Positions 38,601 through 45,526 of a DNA stretch of 64,000 bases are shown here, in pieces. Each line of letters begins with the position of its first letter. The stretch's first letter is position 1. Origin of the DNA: Mesorhizobium sp. 131-2-1 (GTDB taxonomy: Bacteria; Pseudomonadota; Alphaproteobacteria; Rhizobiales; Rhizobiaceae); the NCBI RefSeq assembly GCF_016756535.1, contig NZ_AP023247.1:6014501-6078500 (forward strand), read 5' to 3'. A program made the translations under genes and the position numbers. Under the pieces are notes generated by a model. That model saw only the letters and a list, made by a program, of their open reading frames with translations, had not been told where the DNA came from and did not search any database.

Positions 38601-41600
38601 TGTCGGCGACGGCGACGGTGACCGATGGCGACCACGATCAGGCGACCTCGACGGTGAGCACCGATCTCGGCGGCAACATCGGCTTCGACGACGACATCCC
38701 GTCGCTGACGGTCGGCACGGTCGCGGACGCGGCCATCACGCTGGTGACGCAGGACGCGCAGACCATCGGCGCTGCCTCCGACACGGCGAGCGCGAGCTTC
38801 GCGGCCGCCTTCCTGGCGGCGGTGACGCCGAGCTATGGCGCCGACGGCGCCGGCTCGACGGTGATCAGCGGCTACACGCTCAACGTCACCAACTCGGCCT
38901 CGGGCCTGACCAGCCAGGGTGAAGCGATCACCCTGACCAAGGTCGGCAACGACATCGTCGGCTCGACCGCCTCGCATGGCGAGATCTTCAGGATCGCCGT
39001 CGACGCGGCCGGCACGGTGACGCTGACTCAGTCCCAGCAGATCGACCACCTGCCGGAGAGCCTCGACACCACCAACAACAACGCCCACATCGACCTTGGC
39101 AATGGCCTGGTGTCGCTGTCGGCGACGGCGACGGTGACCGATGGCGACCACGATCAGGCGACCTCGACGGTGAGCACCGATCTCGGCGGCAACATCGGCT
39201 TCGACGACGACATCCCGTCGCTGACGGTCGGCACGGTCGCGGACGCGGCCATCACGCTGGTGACGCAGGACGCGCAGACGATCGGCGCTGCCTCCGACAC
39301 GGCGAGCGCCAGCTTCGCGGCCGCCTTCCTGGCGGCGGTGACGCCGAGCTATGGCGCCGACGGCGCCGGCTCGACGGTGATCAGCGGCTACACGCTCAAC
39401 GTCACCAACTCGGCCTCGGGCCTGACCAGCCAGGGTGAAGCGATCACCCTGACCAAGGTCGGCAACGACATCGTCGGCTCGACCGCCTCGCATGGCGAGA
39501 TCTTCAGGATCGCCGTCGACGCGGCCGGCACGGTGACGCTGACCCAGTCCCAGCAGATCGACCACCTGCCGGAGAGCCTCGACACCACCAACAACAACGC
39601 CCACATCGACCTTGGCAATGGCCTGGTGTCGCTGTCGGCGACGGCGACGGTGACCGATGGCGACCACGATCAGGCGACCTCGACGGTGAGCACCGATCTC
39701 GGCGGCAACATCGGCTTCGACGACGACATCCCGTCGCTGACGGTCGGCACGGTCGCGGACGCGGCCATCACGCTGGTGACGCAGGACGCGCAGACGATCG
39801 GCGCTGCCTCCGACACGGCGAGCGCCAGCTTCGCGGCCGCCTTCCTGGCGGCGGTGTCGCCGAGCTATGGCGCCGACGGCGCCGGCTCGACGGTGATCAG
39901 CGGCTACACGCTCAACGTCACCAACTCGGCCTCGGGCCTGACCAGCCAGGGTGAAGCGATCACCCTGACCAAGGTCGGCAACGACATCGTCGGCTCGACC
40001 GCCTCGCATGGCGAGATCTTCAGGATCGCCGTCGATGCGGCCGGCACGGTGACGCTGACTCAGTCCCAGCAGATCGACCACCTGCCGGAGAGCCTCGACA
40101 CCACCAACAACAACGCCCACATCGACCTTGGCAATGGCCTGGTGTCGCTGTCGGCGACGGCGACGGTGACGGATGCTGACAACGACCAGGCGACCTCGAC
40201 GGTGAGCACCGATCTGGGTGGCAACATCGGCTTCGACGACGACATCCCGTCGGCGATATTCCCGGCCTCCGCGGTTGTGGCGAATGGAGCGGGTGCAGCG
40301 GTCTCGTTCGACCTCGACATCGACGGAATCCTCACCAACAACTACGGCGGCGACAGCGGCGGAACCGTCATCTTCCCGGCGTCGCTCGACGGCACGGCAA
40401 GCGGGCTGACCTCGAACGGTGTTTCGATCGTGTACGACGTCTCGGCGGACGGCCACACGCTGACGGGCCTGGCCGGCGCCACTTCCGTGTTCGTCATCAC
40501 GCTCAACCCGGCGTCGGCGTCCTACTCGGTCGATATGAACGGGACCGTGGACAGCATAACCACCGTCGACTTCAACGGAGGCGGCTATAACTTCGTCGGC
40601 GGCAACGGGGCCTGGGCCGGCTTCAATACGGCGGCCAATGACGACAGCAAGGATCTGCTGCTCACACCGATCGAGGGCGGCGTCAGTTCCGGCACCCTCA
40701 ACACGAACGCGAATGAAGGCGGCGTCAGCGGCGGCAATTCGGTTGGGTCGGGCGAGAAGATGCGCCTCGACTTTGTCGTGGACCTGACCGGCAGCCCGCC
40801 GAACGGCAGCTACTCGTCACCCTCGACGCATCTCTTCGAAGGACACTACATCACCAACGGCGCGTCGGCGAAGTTCACCGGCATCTCGTCCGAGTCCGCG
40901 GCTCGCTTCGCCGCCTTCGACGATCCGGATGGGGCGAACAACGTGACAGTTGGCGACGGCGTCCAGGACTCGGTTACCGCGGTTGCGATCAGCTACAACG
41001 GGCAGACAAAGCTGGTGTCGTTCGCCGACATCGGCACGACAACGACGAACGTAACTGTCGGCGGGCACATATTCACCGTGCATTTCGTCGACGGCGCCGC
41101 TCCAGGAACACAATACGAGGCGGTCGTCGGCTCGATCCTGCAGAACACGTCGATCGCGAGCTACACGTCCACCGGCTACAACAGTCTCGAGATCGCCTAC
41201 GAGTCGGGCGACACGTTCAAGCTCGGAGATTTTGGCGCCGCGGCTTCGACGAACAGCCCGGTGAGCTTCGCTCTTCCGGTCAGCATCGTCGATGGCGACA
41301 ACGACAGCGCCCTTGGCACGATCGGCATCACGCTGAGCCCGTCGGGCGAAGGCATCCAGAACTACTCGTCGTCGCTGGCCGGCGACCCTCACACCTACAC
41401 GTCGACGCTGGCCGCGCCGCATATCATCGGCTCGGACTTCAACGACATACTGAACGGCGACTCCGGCAACAACGTGCTCTATGGCGGCACGGGCGCCGAT
41501 ACGATCAACGGTAACGCGGGCAATGACACGCTGATCGGCGGGGCCGGCCAGGATACGCTTACCGGCGGCGCGGGCGCCGATACGTTCAAGCTGGACGGCC

Positions 41601-41884
41601 TGGACATCAAGGACCTGATCGTCGACTACAGCGGTGTCGGCGGGCACGGCGACAAGATCGACCTGACGTCCCTGTTCGACACGGCCCCCGGCGGCGCCAA
41701 TGTCGGCGACTTCGTCAACTACAATGCGGCCACCGGCACGCTCAGCGTCGATACCGACGGCACCGCCAACGGTGCCAATTTCGTCGACGTGGCGACGCTG
41801 CAGAACCTGCCGGCGGCCACCACCATCACGCTGCTCTACGACGATGGGACGACCACGCACACGACCACGGCAAATCTGGTCTAG
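32606..41884 (+). CDS. Giant RTX adhesin secreted by a type I system (LapA-like)
   Basis: The ATG at 32606 has GGAGGGG nine bases upstream and gives 3,092 residues. Order: a low-complexity N-terminus rich in Ala/Pro (to about 90); a conserved T1SS-adhesin entry region (VVRLPANVSIDNIKVDGHNLVLVQPDG); VCBS-like beta modules; two 269-residue repeats (634-1171); eight 172-residue DUF5801-like repeats (1173-2548); a unique C-terminal part; RTX calcium-binding nonapeptides at about 2942-2997 (GGTGADTINGNAGNDTLIGG); and a short C-terminal secretion domain. No signal peptide is present, as expected for type I export. It should be a surface adhesin for attachment or biofilm. The AAG tripeptide favoured by LapG is absent from the first 370 residues but occurs at 377-379 and in every 172-residue repeat. 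Confidence 0.92.
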   Translation: MTTNIDLDNVSASFDEHAVSTEHAGLTPAQEIQVAQAASTGQAAPADPVPVDVGSGAPVQPEAPAAPAAAANPPANGAAAANAPAGAAHDYVADAGNVVRLPANVSIDNIKVDGHNLVLVQPDGSEIVIKDGALNVPTFILGEVEVPRVALIAALEASHVDVAFGADGSISAGPGNGPNSAGGNFSVPPGGIGDGFDLSALLPPTALQFGQLDRRELFPSIVDRNVSVVAVSLLTPDEAASETGLDGGPSQSPGSDAPSNSETSSTGTITIDAPDGIGSIVINGATVTGVGQQIQGQFGYITIVSFNPVTGAIEYNYTVTESVTHPNHTNGYDQNDTVPDNFSITVTDSDGDTASTTFAVAIIDDVPTAVADTDALAAGTFGPVGGNVLDGSGSDGNAAGADTKGADDATVVGVAAGNTDTDVDNAATLNTPIQGDYGKLTLHADGSYTYVRDAGTPGGVNDVFTYTIKDGDGDTSHTTLTISIGNSTPEIGDLTPEANGGDVIVNENDLLASRGPGESAGSDTSKESTTQGGTFTISSPDGIASLAIDGHTFITNGTFTGGSFTTALGNTLTVTGYDAGTGVVSYTYTLNDNETHANAQSTNSLFENFTVALTDEDGQSANGTLSVNIVDDVPAASAEASQDVAEGATVTGTLDFVPGADGATVTHIDGTLLLFGQDGYSQAIDIGDGFIKVKADGSYSFTADNPVIGTGAASATYTVTDSDGDTATAGISFAVTDANTPTSGTASASVDDDGLPGGNPASSAGDITVPNTDGDNNEATFSGTLGGSVGGDGAGANGFSFAALNGTAGTVGQENVSYSWDAGTHTLTATTTSGDRIGTALFTVHVTDPATGAYTVTLLDNVMHTGGPNNENSATVDLGYVITDADGSTAPGTLTVTFNDDAPTASAEGSQNVAEGATLTGTLDFVAGADGATVTHIDGTLLIFGQDGYSQAIDIGDGSIKVKADGSYSFTADSPVNGTGAASATFTVTDGDGDTATAGISFAVTDANTPTSGTASASVDDDGLPGGNPASSAGDITVPNTDGDNNEATFSGTLGGSVGGDGAGANGFSFAALNGTAGTVGQENVSYSWDAGTHTLTATTTSGDRIGTALFTVHVTDPATGAYTVTLLDNVMHTGGPNNENSATVDLGYVITDADGSTAPGTLTVTFNDDAPSLTVGTVNDSAITLVTQDAQTIGAASDTASASFAAAFLAAVSPSYGADGAGSTVISGYTLNVTNSASGLTSQGEAITLTKVGNDIVGSTASHGEIFRIAVDAAGTVTLTQSQQIDHLPESLDTTNNNAHIDLGNGLVSLSATATVTDGDHDQATSTVSTDLGGNIGFDDDIPSLTVGTVADAAITLVTQDAQTIGAASDTASASFAAAFLAAVSPSYGADGAGSTVISGYTLNVTNSASGLTSQGEAITLTKVGNDIVGSTASHGEIFRIAVDAAGTVTLTQSQQIDHLPESLDTTNNNAHIDLGNGLVSLSATATVTDGDHDQATSTVSTDLGGNIGFDDDIPSLTVGTVADAAITLVTQDAQTIGAASDTASASFAAAFLAAVTPSYGADGAGSTVISGYTLNVTNSASGLTSQGEAITLTKVGNDIVGSTASHGEIFRIAVDAAGTVTLTQSQQIDHLPESLDTTNNNAHIDLGNGLVSLSATATVTDGDHDQATSTVSTDLGGNIGFDDDIPSLTVGTVADAAITLVTQDAQTIGAASDTASASFAAAFLAAVTPSYGADGAGSTVISGYTLNVTNSASGLTSQGEAITLTKVGNDIVGSTASHGEIFRIAVDAAGTVTLTQSQQIDHLPESLDTTNNNAHIDLGNGLVSLSATATVTDGDHDQATSTVSTDLGGNIGFDDDIPSLTVGTVADAAITLVTQDAQTIGAASDTASASFAAAFLAAVSPSYGADGAGSTVISGYTLNVTNSASGLTSQGEAITLTKVGNDIVGSTASHGEIFRIAVDAAGTVTLTQSQQIDHLPESLDTTNNNAHIDLGNGLVSLSATATVTDGDHDQATSTVSTDLGGNIGFDDDIPSLTVGTVADAAITLVTQDAQTIGAASDTASASFAAAFLAAVTPSYGADGAGSTVISGYTLNVTNSASGLTSQGEAITLTKVGNDIVGSTASHGEIFRIAVDAAGTVTLTQSQQIDHLPESLDTTNNNAHIDLGNGLVSLSATATVTDGDHDQATSTVSTDLGGNIGFDDDIPSLTVGTVADAAITLVTQDAQTIGAASDTASASFAAAFLAAVTPSYGADGAGSTVISGYTLNVTNSASGLTSQGEAITLTKVGNDIVGSTASHGEIFRIAVDAAGTVTLTQSQQIDHLPESLDTTNNNAHIDLGNGLVSLSATATVTDGDHDQATSTVSTDLGGNIGFDDDIPSLTVGTVADAAITLVTQDAQTIGAASDTASASFAAAFLAAVSPSYGADGAGSTVISGYTLNVTNSASGLTSQGEAITLTKVGNDIVGSTASHGEIFRIAVDAAGTVTLTQSQQIDHLPESLDTTNNNAHIDLGNGLVSLSATATVTDADNDQATSTVSTDLGGNIGFDDDIPSAIFPASAVVANGAGAAVSFDLDIDGILTNNYGGDSGGTVIFPASLDGTASGLTSNGVSIVYDVSADGHTLTGLAGATSVFVITLNPASASYSVDMNGTVDSITTVDFNGGGYNFVGGNGAWAGFNTAANDDSKDLLLTPIEGGVSSGTLNTNANEGGVSGGNSVGSGEKMRLDFVVDLTGSPPNGSYSSPSTHLFEGHYITNGASAKFTGISSESAARFAAFDDPDGANNVTVGDGVQDSVTAVAISYNGQTKLVSFADIGTTTTNVTVGGHIFTVHFVDGAAPGTQYEAVVGSILQNTSIASYTSTGYNSLEIAYESGDTFKLGDFGAAASTNSPVSFALPVSIVDGDNDSALGTIGITLSPSGEGIQNYSSSLAGDPHTYTSTLAAPHIIGSDFNDILNGDSGNNVLYGGTGADTINGNAGNDTLIGGAGQDTLTGGAGADTFKLDGLDIKDLIVDYSGVGGHGDKIDLTSLFDTAPGGANVGDFVNYNAATGTLSVDTDGTANGANFVDVATLQNLPAATTITLLYDDGTTTHTTTANLV
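34505..36118 (+). repeat. Two tandem 807-bp repeats in the adhesin gene
   Basis: Copies are 34505-35311 and 35312-36118, each 269 codons. The last 480 or so bases of the copies are almost identical (I count two differences between 34811-35285 and 35618-36092), whereas the first 300 differ at many codons. That uneven similarity suggests partial homogenisation by gene conversion. The unit holds a VCBS-like domain. Confidence 0.88.
36122..40249 (+). repeat. Eight tandem 516-bp repeats in the adhesin gene
   Basis: The units start at 36122, 36638, 37154, 37670, 38186, 38702, 39218 and 39734, all exactly 516 bp (172 codons), from SLTVGTV to DDDIP. They differ at only a handful of sites. The first unit has NDSAI where the others have ADAAI, and the last unit diverges at its end (DADNDQ for DGDHDQ), which marks the array edges. 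Sites that vary inside the array are shuffled among units. Such arrays change length readily and are prone to assembly collapse. Confidence 0.97.
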
Positions 41885-41886
41885 CG

Positions 41887-41913
41887 GCATGGCGCAGAGG
41901 GACAACGCCATGC
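41887..41913 (+). terminator. Hairpin just after the adhesin gene
   Basis: GCATGGCG (41887-41894) pairs with CGCCATGC (41906-41913) across an 11-base loop, 3 bases after the adhesin stop. No T-tract follows, so it may protect the 3' end of the adhesin mRNA or slow transcription rather than act as a strong terminator. Confidence 0.45.
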
Positions 41914-41959
41914 TATGTATTAGCAACTTGAATATTAGGACTATAGAGGGGACTTTATC

Positions 41960-42328
41960 ATGAAGCGTTCCGCAAGACTGCTGGTTTCAGCCGCGGCCCT
42001 GTTGCTGGTCGGATCGGCAGGGCGTGCCGCCGACATCATCGAAGGCCCGACGGCCGACTACTGCCGCACCGTCGGGACTTCCAACCTGGTGCTGACCGAC
42101 AACATCGTCGACCTCAAGACCCAGGTGGTGAAGCTGATGGACGAGTCGGTCGCCGTCGCCAAAAGCCCGGAGTGGATCAACTCGTCGCGCCCTGCCTTCG
42201 TCTGGGCTTCGGAAGCCAAGGTCGCCTGCGGCATGGCCTATGGCTACCTGAAGACGAACTACAAGGACGAAGACACGCTCAACAAATGCGAGTGCTTCCA
42301 CGATCGCATGGTCGAATACATGCACTGA
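41960..42328 (+). CDS. Small secreted cysteine-containing protein of unknown function
   Basis: A 122-residue protein with a clear signal peptide (residues 1-23, ending GRAA) and a mature part of about 99 residues with four cysteines (one in DYCRTV, one in KVACGMAY, two in NKCECFHD), an even number that fits two disulfides. A GAGGGGA site precedes the ATG. It follows the adhesin gene by 75 bp on the same strand and precedes the lytic transglycosylase by 25 bp. I do not recognise the family; a periplasmic accessory role for the adhesin or wall is only suggested by place. Confidence 0.7.
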   Translation: MKRSARLLVSAAALLLVGSAGRAADIIEGPTADYCRTVGTSNLVLTDNIVDLKTQVVKLMDESVAVAKSPEWINSSRPAFVWASEAKVACGMAYGYLKTNYKDEDTLNKCECFHDRMVEYMH

Positions 42329-42353
42329 CCGCCAGGACGCCGGCCGGCTGGCG

Positions 42354-43094
42354 ATGACGGACAAGCGAAAACTGCCAAGGGCGATCGCCGGCGCGTTCGC
42401 CCTTGGCAGCTTTGTTCTGCTCGGCACGAATGCCGGCGCCTCCGAACAATCCTCCATCGAACGGATGGCCGACCGGCCGCGACACACCGGCTGTGCCGCC
42501 ACCGGGGAATGGACGCGCGAGACATTCAAGGCCTATGCGACTTGCCAGGCATCGATCTACGGGCTAGAGCCGGTGCTGGCGCATGCGGTGATGGAGATCG
42601 AAAGCGGCTTCGACCCGCAGGCGCGCGGCGCCGACGGTGAGGTCGGACTGATGCAGGTGATGCCGGCGACGGCGCGCATGCTGGGCTTCCGCGGCTCGCT
42701 CGACGAGCTCGGCGTGCCCGCCACCAACATCGCGCTTGGCGTCGAATATCTGGCCCTGGCCAACAGGCTCGCCGCCGGCGACCTCTGCACCACGGTGATG
42801 AAATACCGCGCCGGCCACAATGAGAGCCGGTTCTCCGCGCTTTCGGTGCGCTACTGCGAGCGGGCGCGCGCGATCCTGACCAGGGAAGGACTGCCGGTGA
42901 CGGGACCCTTGCCGGTGGCGACATTCGGCTTCTCGGCGCTGTCGGGAACGGACGCCGGCCCCGCCGGAGAGAACCGCACCTGCGTGCGCCGGATCTTCGT
43001 GCCGGGACCGCGCTACATGCGGTGCGCCGACTACCGCAGCGTCGGCCAAGCCAGGCGGATCAGGGCGCTGCGGGCGCAGCTGTTCGACGGCTAG
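42354..43094 (+). CDS. Lytic transglycosylase (SLT domain)
   Basis: A 246-residue exported protein. The signal peptide is MTDKRKLPRAIAG plus a hydrophobic stretch ending NAGA. The SLT-type domain (about 60-170) has AVMEIESGFDPQARGADGEVGLMQVMPATARMLG with the catalytic Glu in the first part, then ALGVEYLALANRL and KYRAGHNESRF. It cleaves peptidoglycan glycan strands to 1,6-anhydro ends in the periplasm. The C-terminal part has a Cys pair (NRTCVRRIFVPGPRYMRCADYR). Small transglycosylases are often linked to envelope-spanning machines. Confidence 0.88.
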   Translation: MTDKRKLPRAIAGAFALGSFVLLGTNAGASEQSSIERMADRPRHTGCAATGEWTRETFKAYATCQASIYGLEPVLAHAVMEIESGFDPQARGADGEVGLMQVMPATARMLGFRGSLDELGVPATNIALGVEYLALANRLAAGDLCTTVMKYRAGHNESRFSALSVRYCERARAILTREGLPVTGPLPVATFGFSALSGTDAGPAGENRTCVRRIFVPGPRYMRCADYRSVGQARRIRALRAQLFDG

Positions 43095-43098
43095 GCTG

Positions 43099-43173
43099 GA
43101 GCAATTCCAGGAAGCGTGCGGCGCGAAACAAAGAGGTGGAGCGGTTTGGGTTTCCGTGAAACGATGAACCGCT
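43099..43173. repeat. Dispersed intergenic repeat, copy 1 (short form)
   Basis: GAGCAATTCCAGGA, then GTGCG, AAACAAAGAGGTGGAGCGG, and GTTTCCGTGAAACG-TGAACCGCT. The same blocks in the same order occur at 57888-57986, which also has about 20 extra bases (GCTTTTCCGTCCGGAATTG region) in the middle. It lies between the transglycosylase gene and the lipoprotein gene, in a stretch with no other feature. Confidence 0.75.
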
Positions 43174-43270
43174 GCGGGAGAGGCTGGAATTCGAAGCGGC
43201 GCAAGCGGCACCGTAGGACAAGACCGGGGGACGTCGCCGCAATCACCGGCGGCACACAGGTGGAGCGATC

Positions 43271-44479
43271 ATGAAACTTGGCCGGCGGATTTCCTGCCCG
43301 TGGACACGGGCGATGGCGCTCGCTCTTCTGGCTGGCGTTTCGGGCTGCCAGTCGAAAGCCAGCGTCAGCGAGGCGCTTGACCCGGCCGCGATCGCGGCGC
43401 CCGGCGCGCCGGCCGGCAGCGGCGTTGCCGCCGCGCCGCAGGCGGTAAAGGCGACGCAGTCGCTTGGCACCGGGCCGGCCAAGATCACCATGCTGTTGCC
43501 GCTGTCGGCCCCCGGAAGCGCCGGCGAAGACGGCAGGAAGATGCTCGATGCCGCCAAGCTCGCGATGGCCGACCTCGGCAACAACCTGCTGACGCTGACC
43601 GTGGAGGATACGCGCGGAGACCCCGGCCAGGCCAAGGACCTGGCGATCAAGGCGATAACGACGGGGTCGAAGGTCGTCATCGGCCCGACCGAATTGCCGG
43701 CCGCGCAGCACATCGCCAAGCTGTCGGGGTCGACGCGGCCGCCGGTGCTGGCGCTGGCCGACAATTTTGCCGGCGGCCCCGGCGTCTATGCGGTGCGCCT
43801 CAGCGAGGCCGACAGCGCGGCGGCCGGCGCGGCCGCCGTCGCCGCCAAGGGCGCCAAGAAATTCGTCCTGCTGGTGGCCGCGGGCAGCGATGCCGCGGCA
43901 ATCGAAAAGCGGGTCACCAACGGCCTCAGTATCTACGGCGCGACACTTGCCGTGACCCTGCCCTTTTCGCCGGCCGATGGCGGCGCCAAGGCGGTCAACG
44001 ACATGGGCTCGCTGGTGGAGGCGCCGGACGCGGTGATCGTGGCCAGCGGAGACGCCAGCCCGTCGCCGGTGCTTGCGGCGCTGAAGGCCAAAGGCATCCC
44101 CGGCAAGACAGTCTCGCTTGTCGGAACCAACCGCTGGCTGGAGCGGCCGATGGATCCGTCGTTCGAAGGCGCCTATATCGCCACGCTCGACCAGGGCGAG
44201 ACCGGGCCGATCGCCGACCGCTTCAAGGCGACGTTCAACTATCCGGCGGACGTCAACGTCGCCTATGCCTATGACATGGTGGCGCTGACGGCGGGCATTG
44301 CCAGCGCCGTCGGGCCGAACGGCTTCAGCAAGCAGGTGCTGGAAAATGCCAGCGGCTTCCGCGGCTCGACCGGCCTGTTCCGCTTCCGCGCCGACGGCTC
44401 CAGCCAGCGGACGATGCCGTTCTACCGCGTCGAGAAAGGCGCGCTGAAGCTGGTGGCGAAGTCGACTTCGGGGTTTTGA
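43271..44479 (+). CDS. Lipoprotein resembling penicillin-binding protein activators (periplasmic-binding fold)
   Basis: A 402-residue lipoprotein: the signal peptide ends in the lipobox LAGVSGC (Cys29-30 region), followed by an Ala/Gly/Pro linker. From about residue 70 there is a type-1 periplasmic-binding fold as in branched-chain amino-acid receptors and LpoA-like activators (ITMLLPLSAPGSAGEDGRKMLDAAKLAMADLGNN, VVIGPTELPAAQHIAKLSG, PVLALADN). It lacks transporter partner genes, so a structural or signalling role in peptidoglycan synthesis is more likely than uptake. It stands alone, after the transglycosylase, with AGGTGGAG upstream. Confidence 0.75.
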   Translation: MKLGRRISCPWTRAMALALLAGVSGCQSKASVSEALDPAAIAAPGAPAGSGVAAAPQAVKATQSLGTGPAKITMLLPLSAPGSAGEDGRKMLDAAKLAMADLGNNLLTLTVEDTRGDPGQAKDLAIKAITTGSKVVIGPTELPAAQHIAKLSGSTRPPVLALADNFAGGPGVYAVRLSEADSAAAGAAAVAAKGAKKFVLLVAAGSDAAAIEKRVTNGLSIYGATLAVTLPFSPADGGAKAVNDMGSLVEAPDAVIVASGDASPSPVLAALKAKGIPGKTVSLVGTNRWLERPMDPSFEGAYIATLDQGETGPIADRFKATFNYPADVNVAYAYDMVALTAGIASAVGPNGFSKQVLENASGFRGSTGLFRFRADGSSQRTMPFYRVEKGALKLVAKSTSGF

Positions 44480-44514
44480 GGGGCTAGGCTGCCGAACGTG
44501 GCTTGGAGAAACGA

Positions 44515-45495
44515 ATGGAAGTCTCAGAAGCGGTCTCGGCGAAGCACTTTCGCATCACAACGACCGGCGTGGCTGTTCTTTGCCTTGTGTATGTGGCCGT
44601 GGCCATTGCGGTGGCGCCCAAAACATACTTCGCGATGTTGACCGAGTACACGCTCCAGAAGTACTCGCTCCCAATTCCCTTGTTTGCCCTGTTTGGGATG
44701 GCGGGCGTGGCAGTGTTCTCTCGGCCCTTGTCCCCTTTGACTTTCATTCTGGAGAAATTGCGCGACAGGGGTAAGGGCGCGCTGATGATTGTCGGGATGT
44801 TCCTGCTGGGCGCGGCGGCGTTCTCCACGCTCAAGCATGTCACACCTGTCTATGTTCCCTTCTTTGCTGATCCATTTCTTGCGAAGTTCGATGCCGCAAT
44901 TCATTTCGGCGACCCATGGAAAGTGGCGCACGCCGTCTTCCCGCAGCCGCTGGAACCAGCCCTGTTCGTTCTCTACGGACCGGTCTGGTTCGTCCAAATG
45001 GTCGGCATCGTGCTTGCCGCCGCGTTCACCAAGGACCATGCCCTTCGGGCACGCTATTTGTTTTCGTTCATTCTTGTTGCGATTGTCCTTGGAAGCTTGG
45101 TGCGGATAATCGGATCCTCAGCCGGACCAATTTTCTTCCAAAGGATCGCGGGCAGCGACCGCTTCGCCGATCTCATGTCGGTTCTTGGTACAACCGATTC
45201 AGGCAAAGGTATGATCGCCACATCGGACTATCTCTATACGTCCTACGCCCAAGACCGTACCGTCTTCGGAACGGGTATCGCCGCGATGCCAAGCCTGCAT
45301 GTTGCGGTAGCTCTTCTCAATGCACAATTCTTGTCCCGGTTCGGTCGCACATTAAGGTACTGGGGATATTTCTACTTTTCCGCAATCATGTTTGGCTCCG
45401 TTTACTTCGGGTGGCACTATGCGGTTGACGGTTATTTGGCAATTGTCGTGACCATAATACTGTGGTGGTATAGTGGGCGTCTGGTGGAGAATTAG
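44515..45495 (+). CDS. PAP2-family membrane phosphatase / phosphotransferase
   Basis: A 326-residue membrane protein with about seven hydrophobic segments. The PAP2 signature parts are seen late in the protein: AAMPSLHVAVALL (the SxxHV motif) near residue 260 and FGWHYAVDGYLAIVV (HxxxD) near 303. The early KxxxxxxRP motif is not obvious. Such proteins dephosphorylate lipid phosphates or act as inositol-phosphoceramide-type synthases. Codon use and GC are visibly lower than in the neighbours, which suggests acquisition by transfer. ATG 44515 is set by GGAG six bases upstream. It is convergent with cpaA (31 bp apart). Confidence 0.8.
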   Translation: MEVSEAVSAKHFRITTTGVAVLCLVYVAVAIAVAPKTYFAMLTEYTLQKYSLPIPLFALFGMAGVAVFSRPLSPLTFILEKLRDRGKGALMIVGMFLLGAAAFSTLKHVTPVYVPFFADPFLAKFDAAIHFGDPWKVAHAVFPQPLEPALFVLYGPVWFVQMVGIVLAAAFTKDHALRARYLFSFILVAIVLGSLVRIIGSSAGPIFFQRIAGSDRFADLMSVLGTTDSGKGMIATSDYLYTSYAQDRTVFGTGIAAMPSLHVAVALLNAQFLSRFGRTLRYWGYFYFSAIMFGSVYFGWHYAVDGYLAIVVTIILWWYSGRLVEN

Positions 45496-45526
45496 CTGTT
45501 TGCGACGCCCCGTCGCCTGTGCGCGT

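Noticed and set aside
36122..40249. CRISPR array or multi-copy mobile element in the repeat region
   Set aside because: Units are 516 bp, contiguous, in frame and without spacers; they are protein-coding repeats of one adhesin.
33353..40456. A 2,367-codon open frame on the minus strand opposite the adhesin
   Set aside because: It is a shadow of the adhesin: the repeat unit is a multiple of three and GC-rich codons leave few stops on the other strand. Its product is an Arg/Val/Gly-rich repeat with no domain and no start signals.
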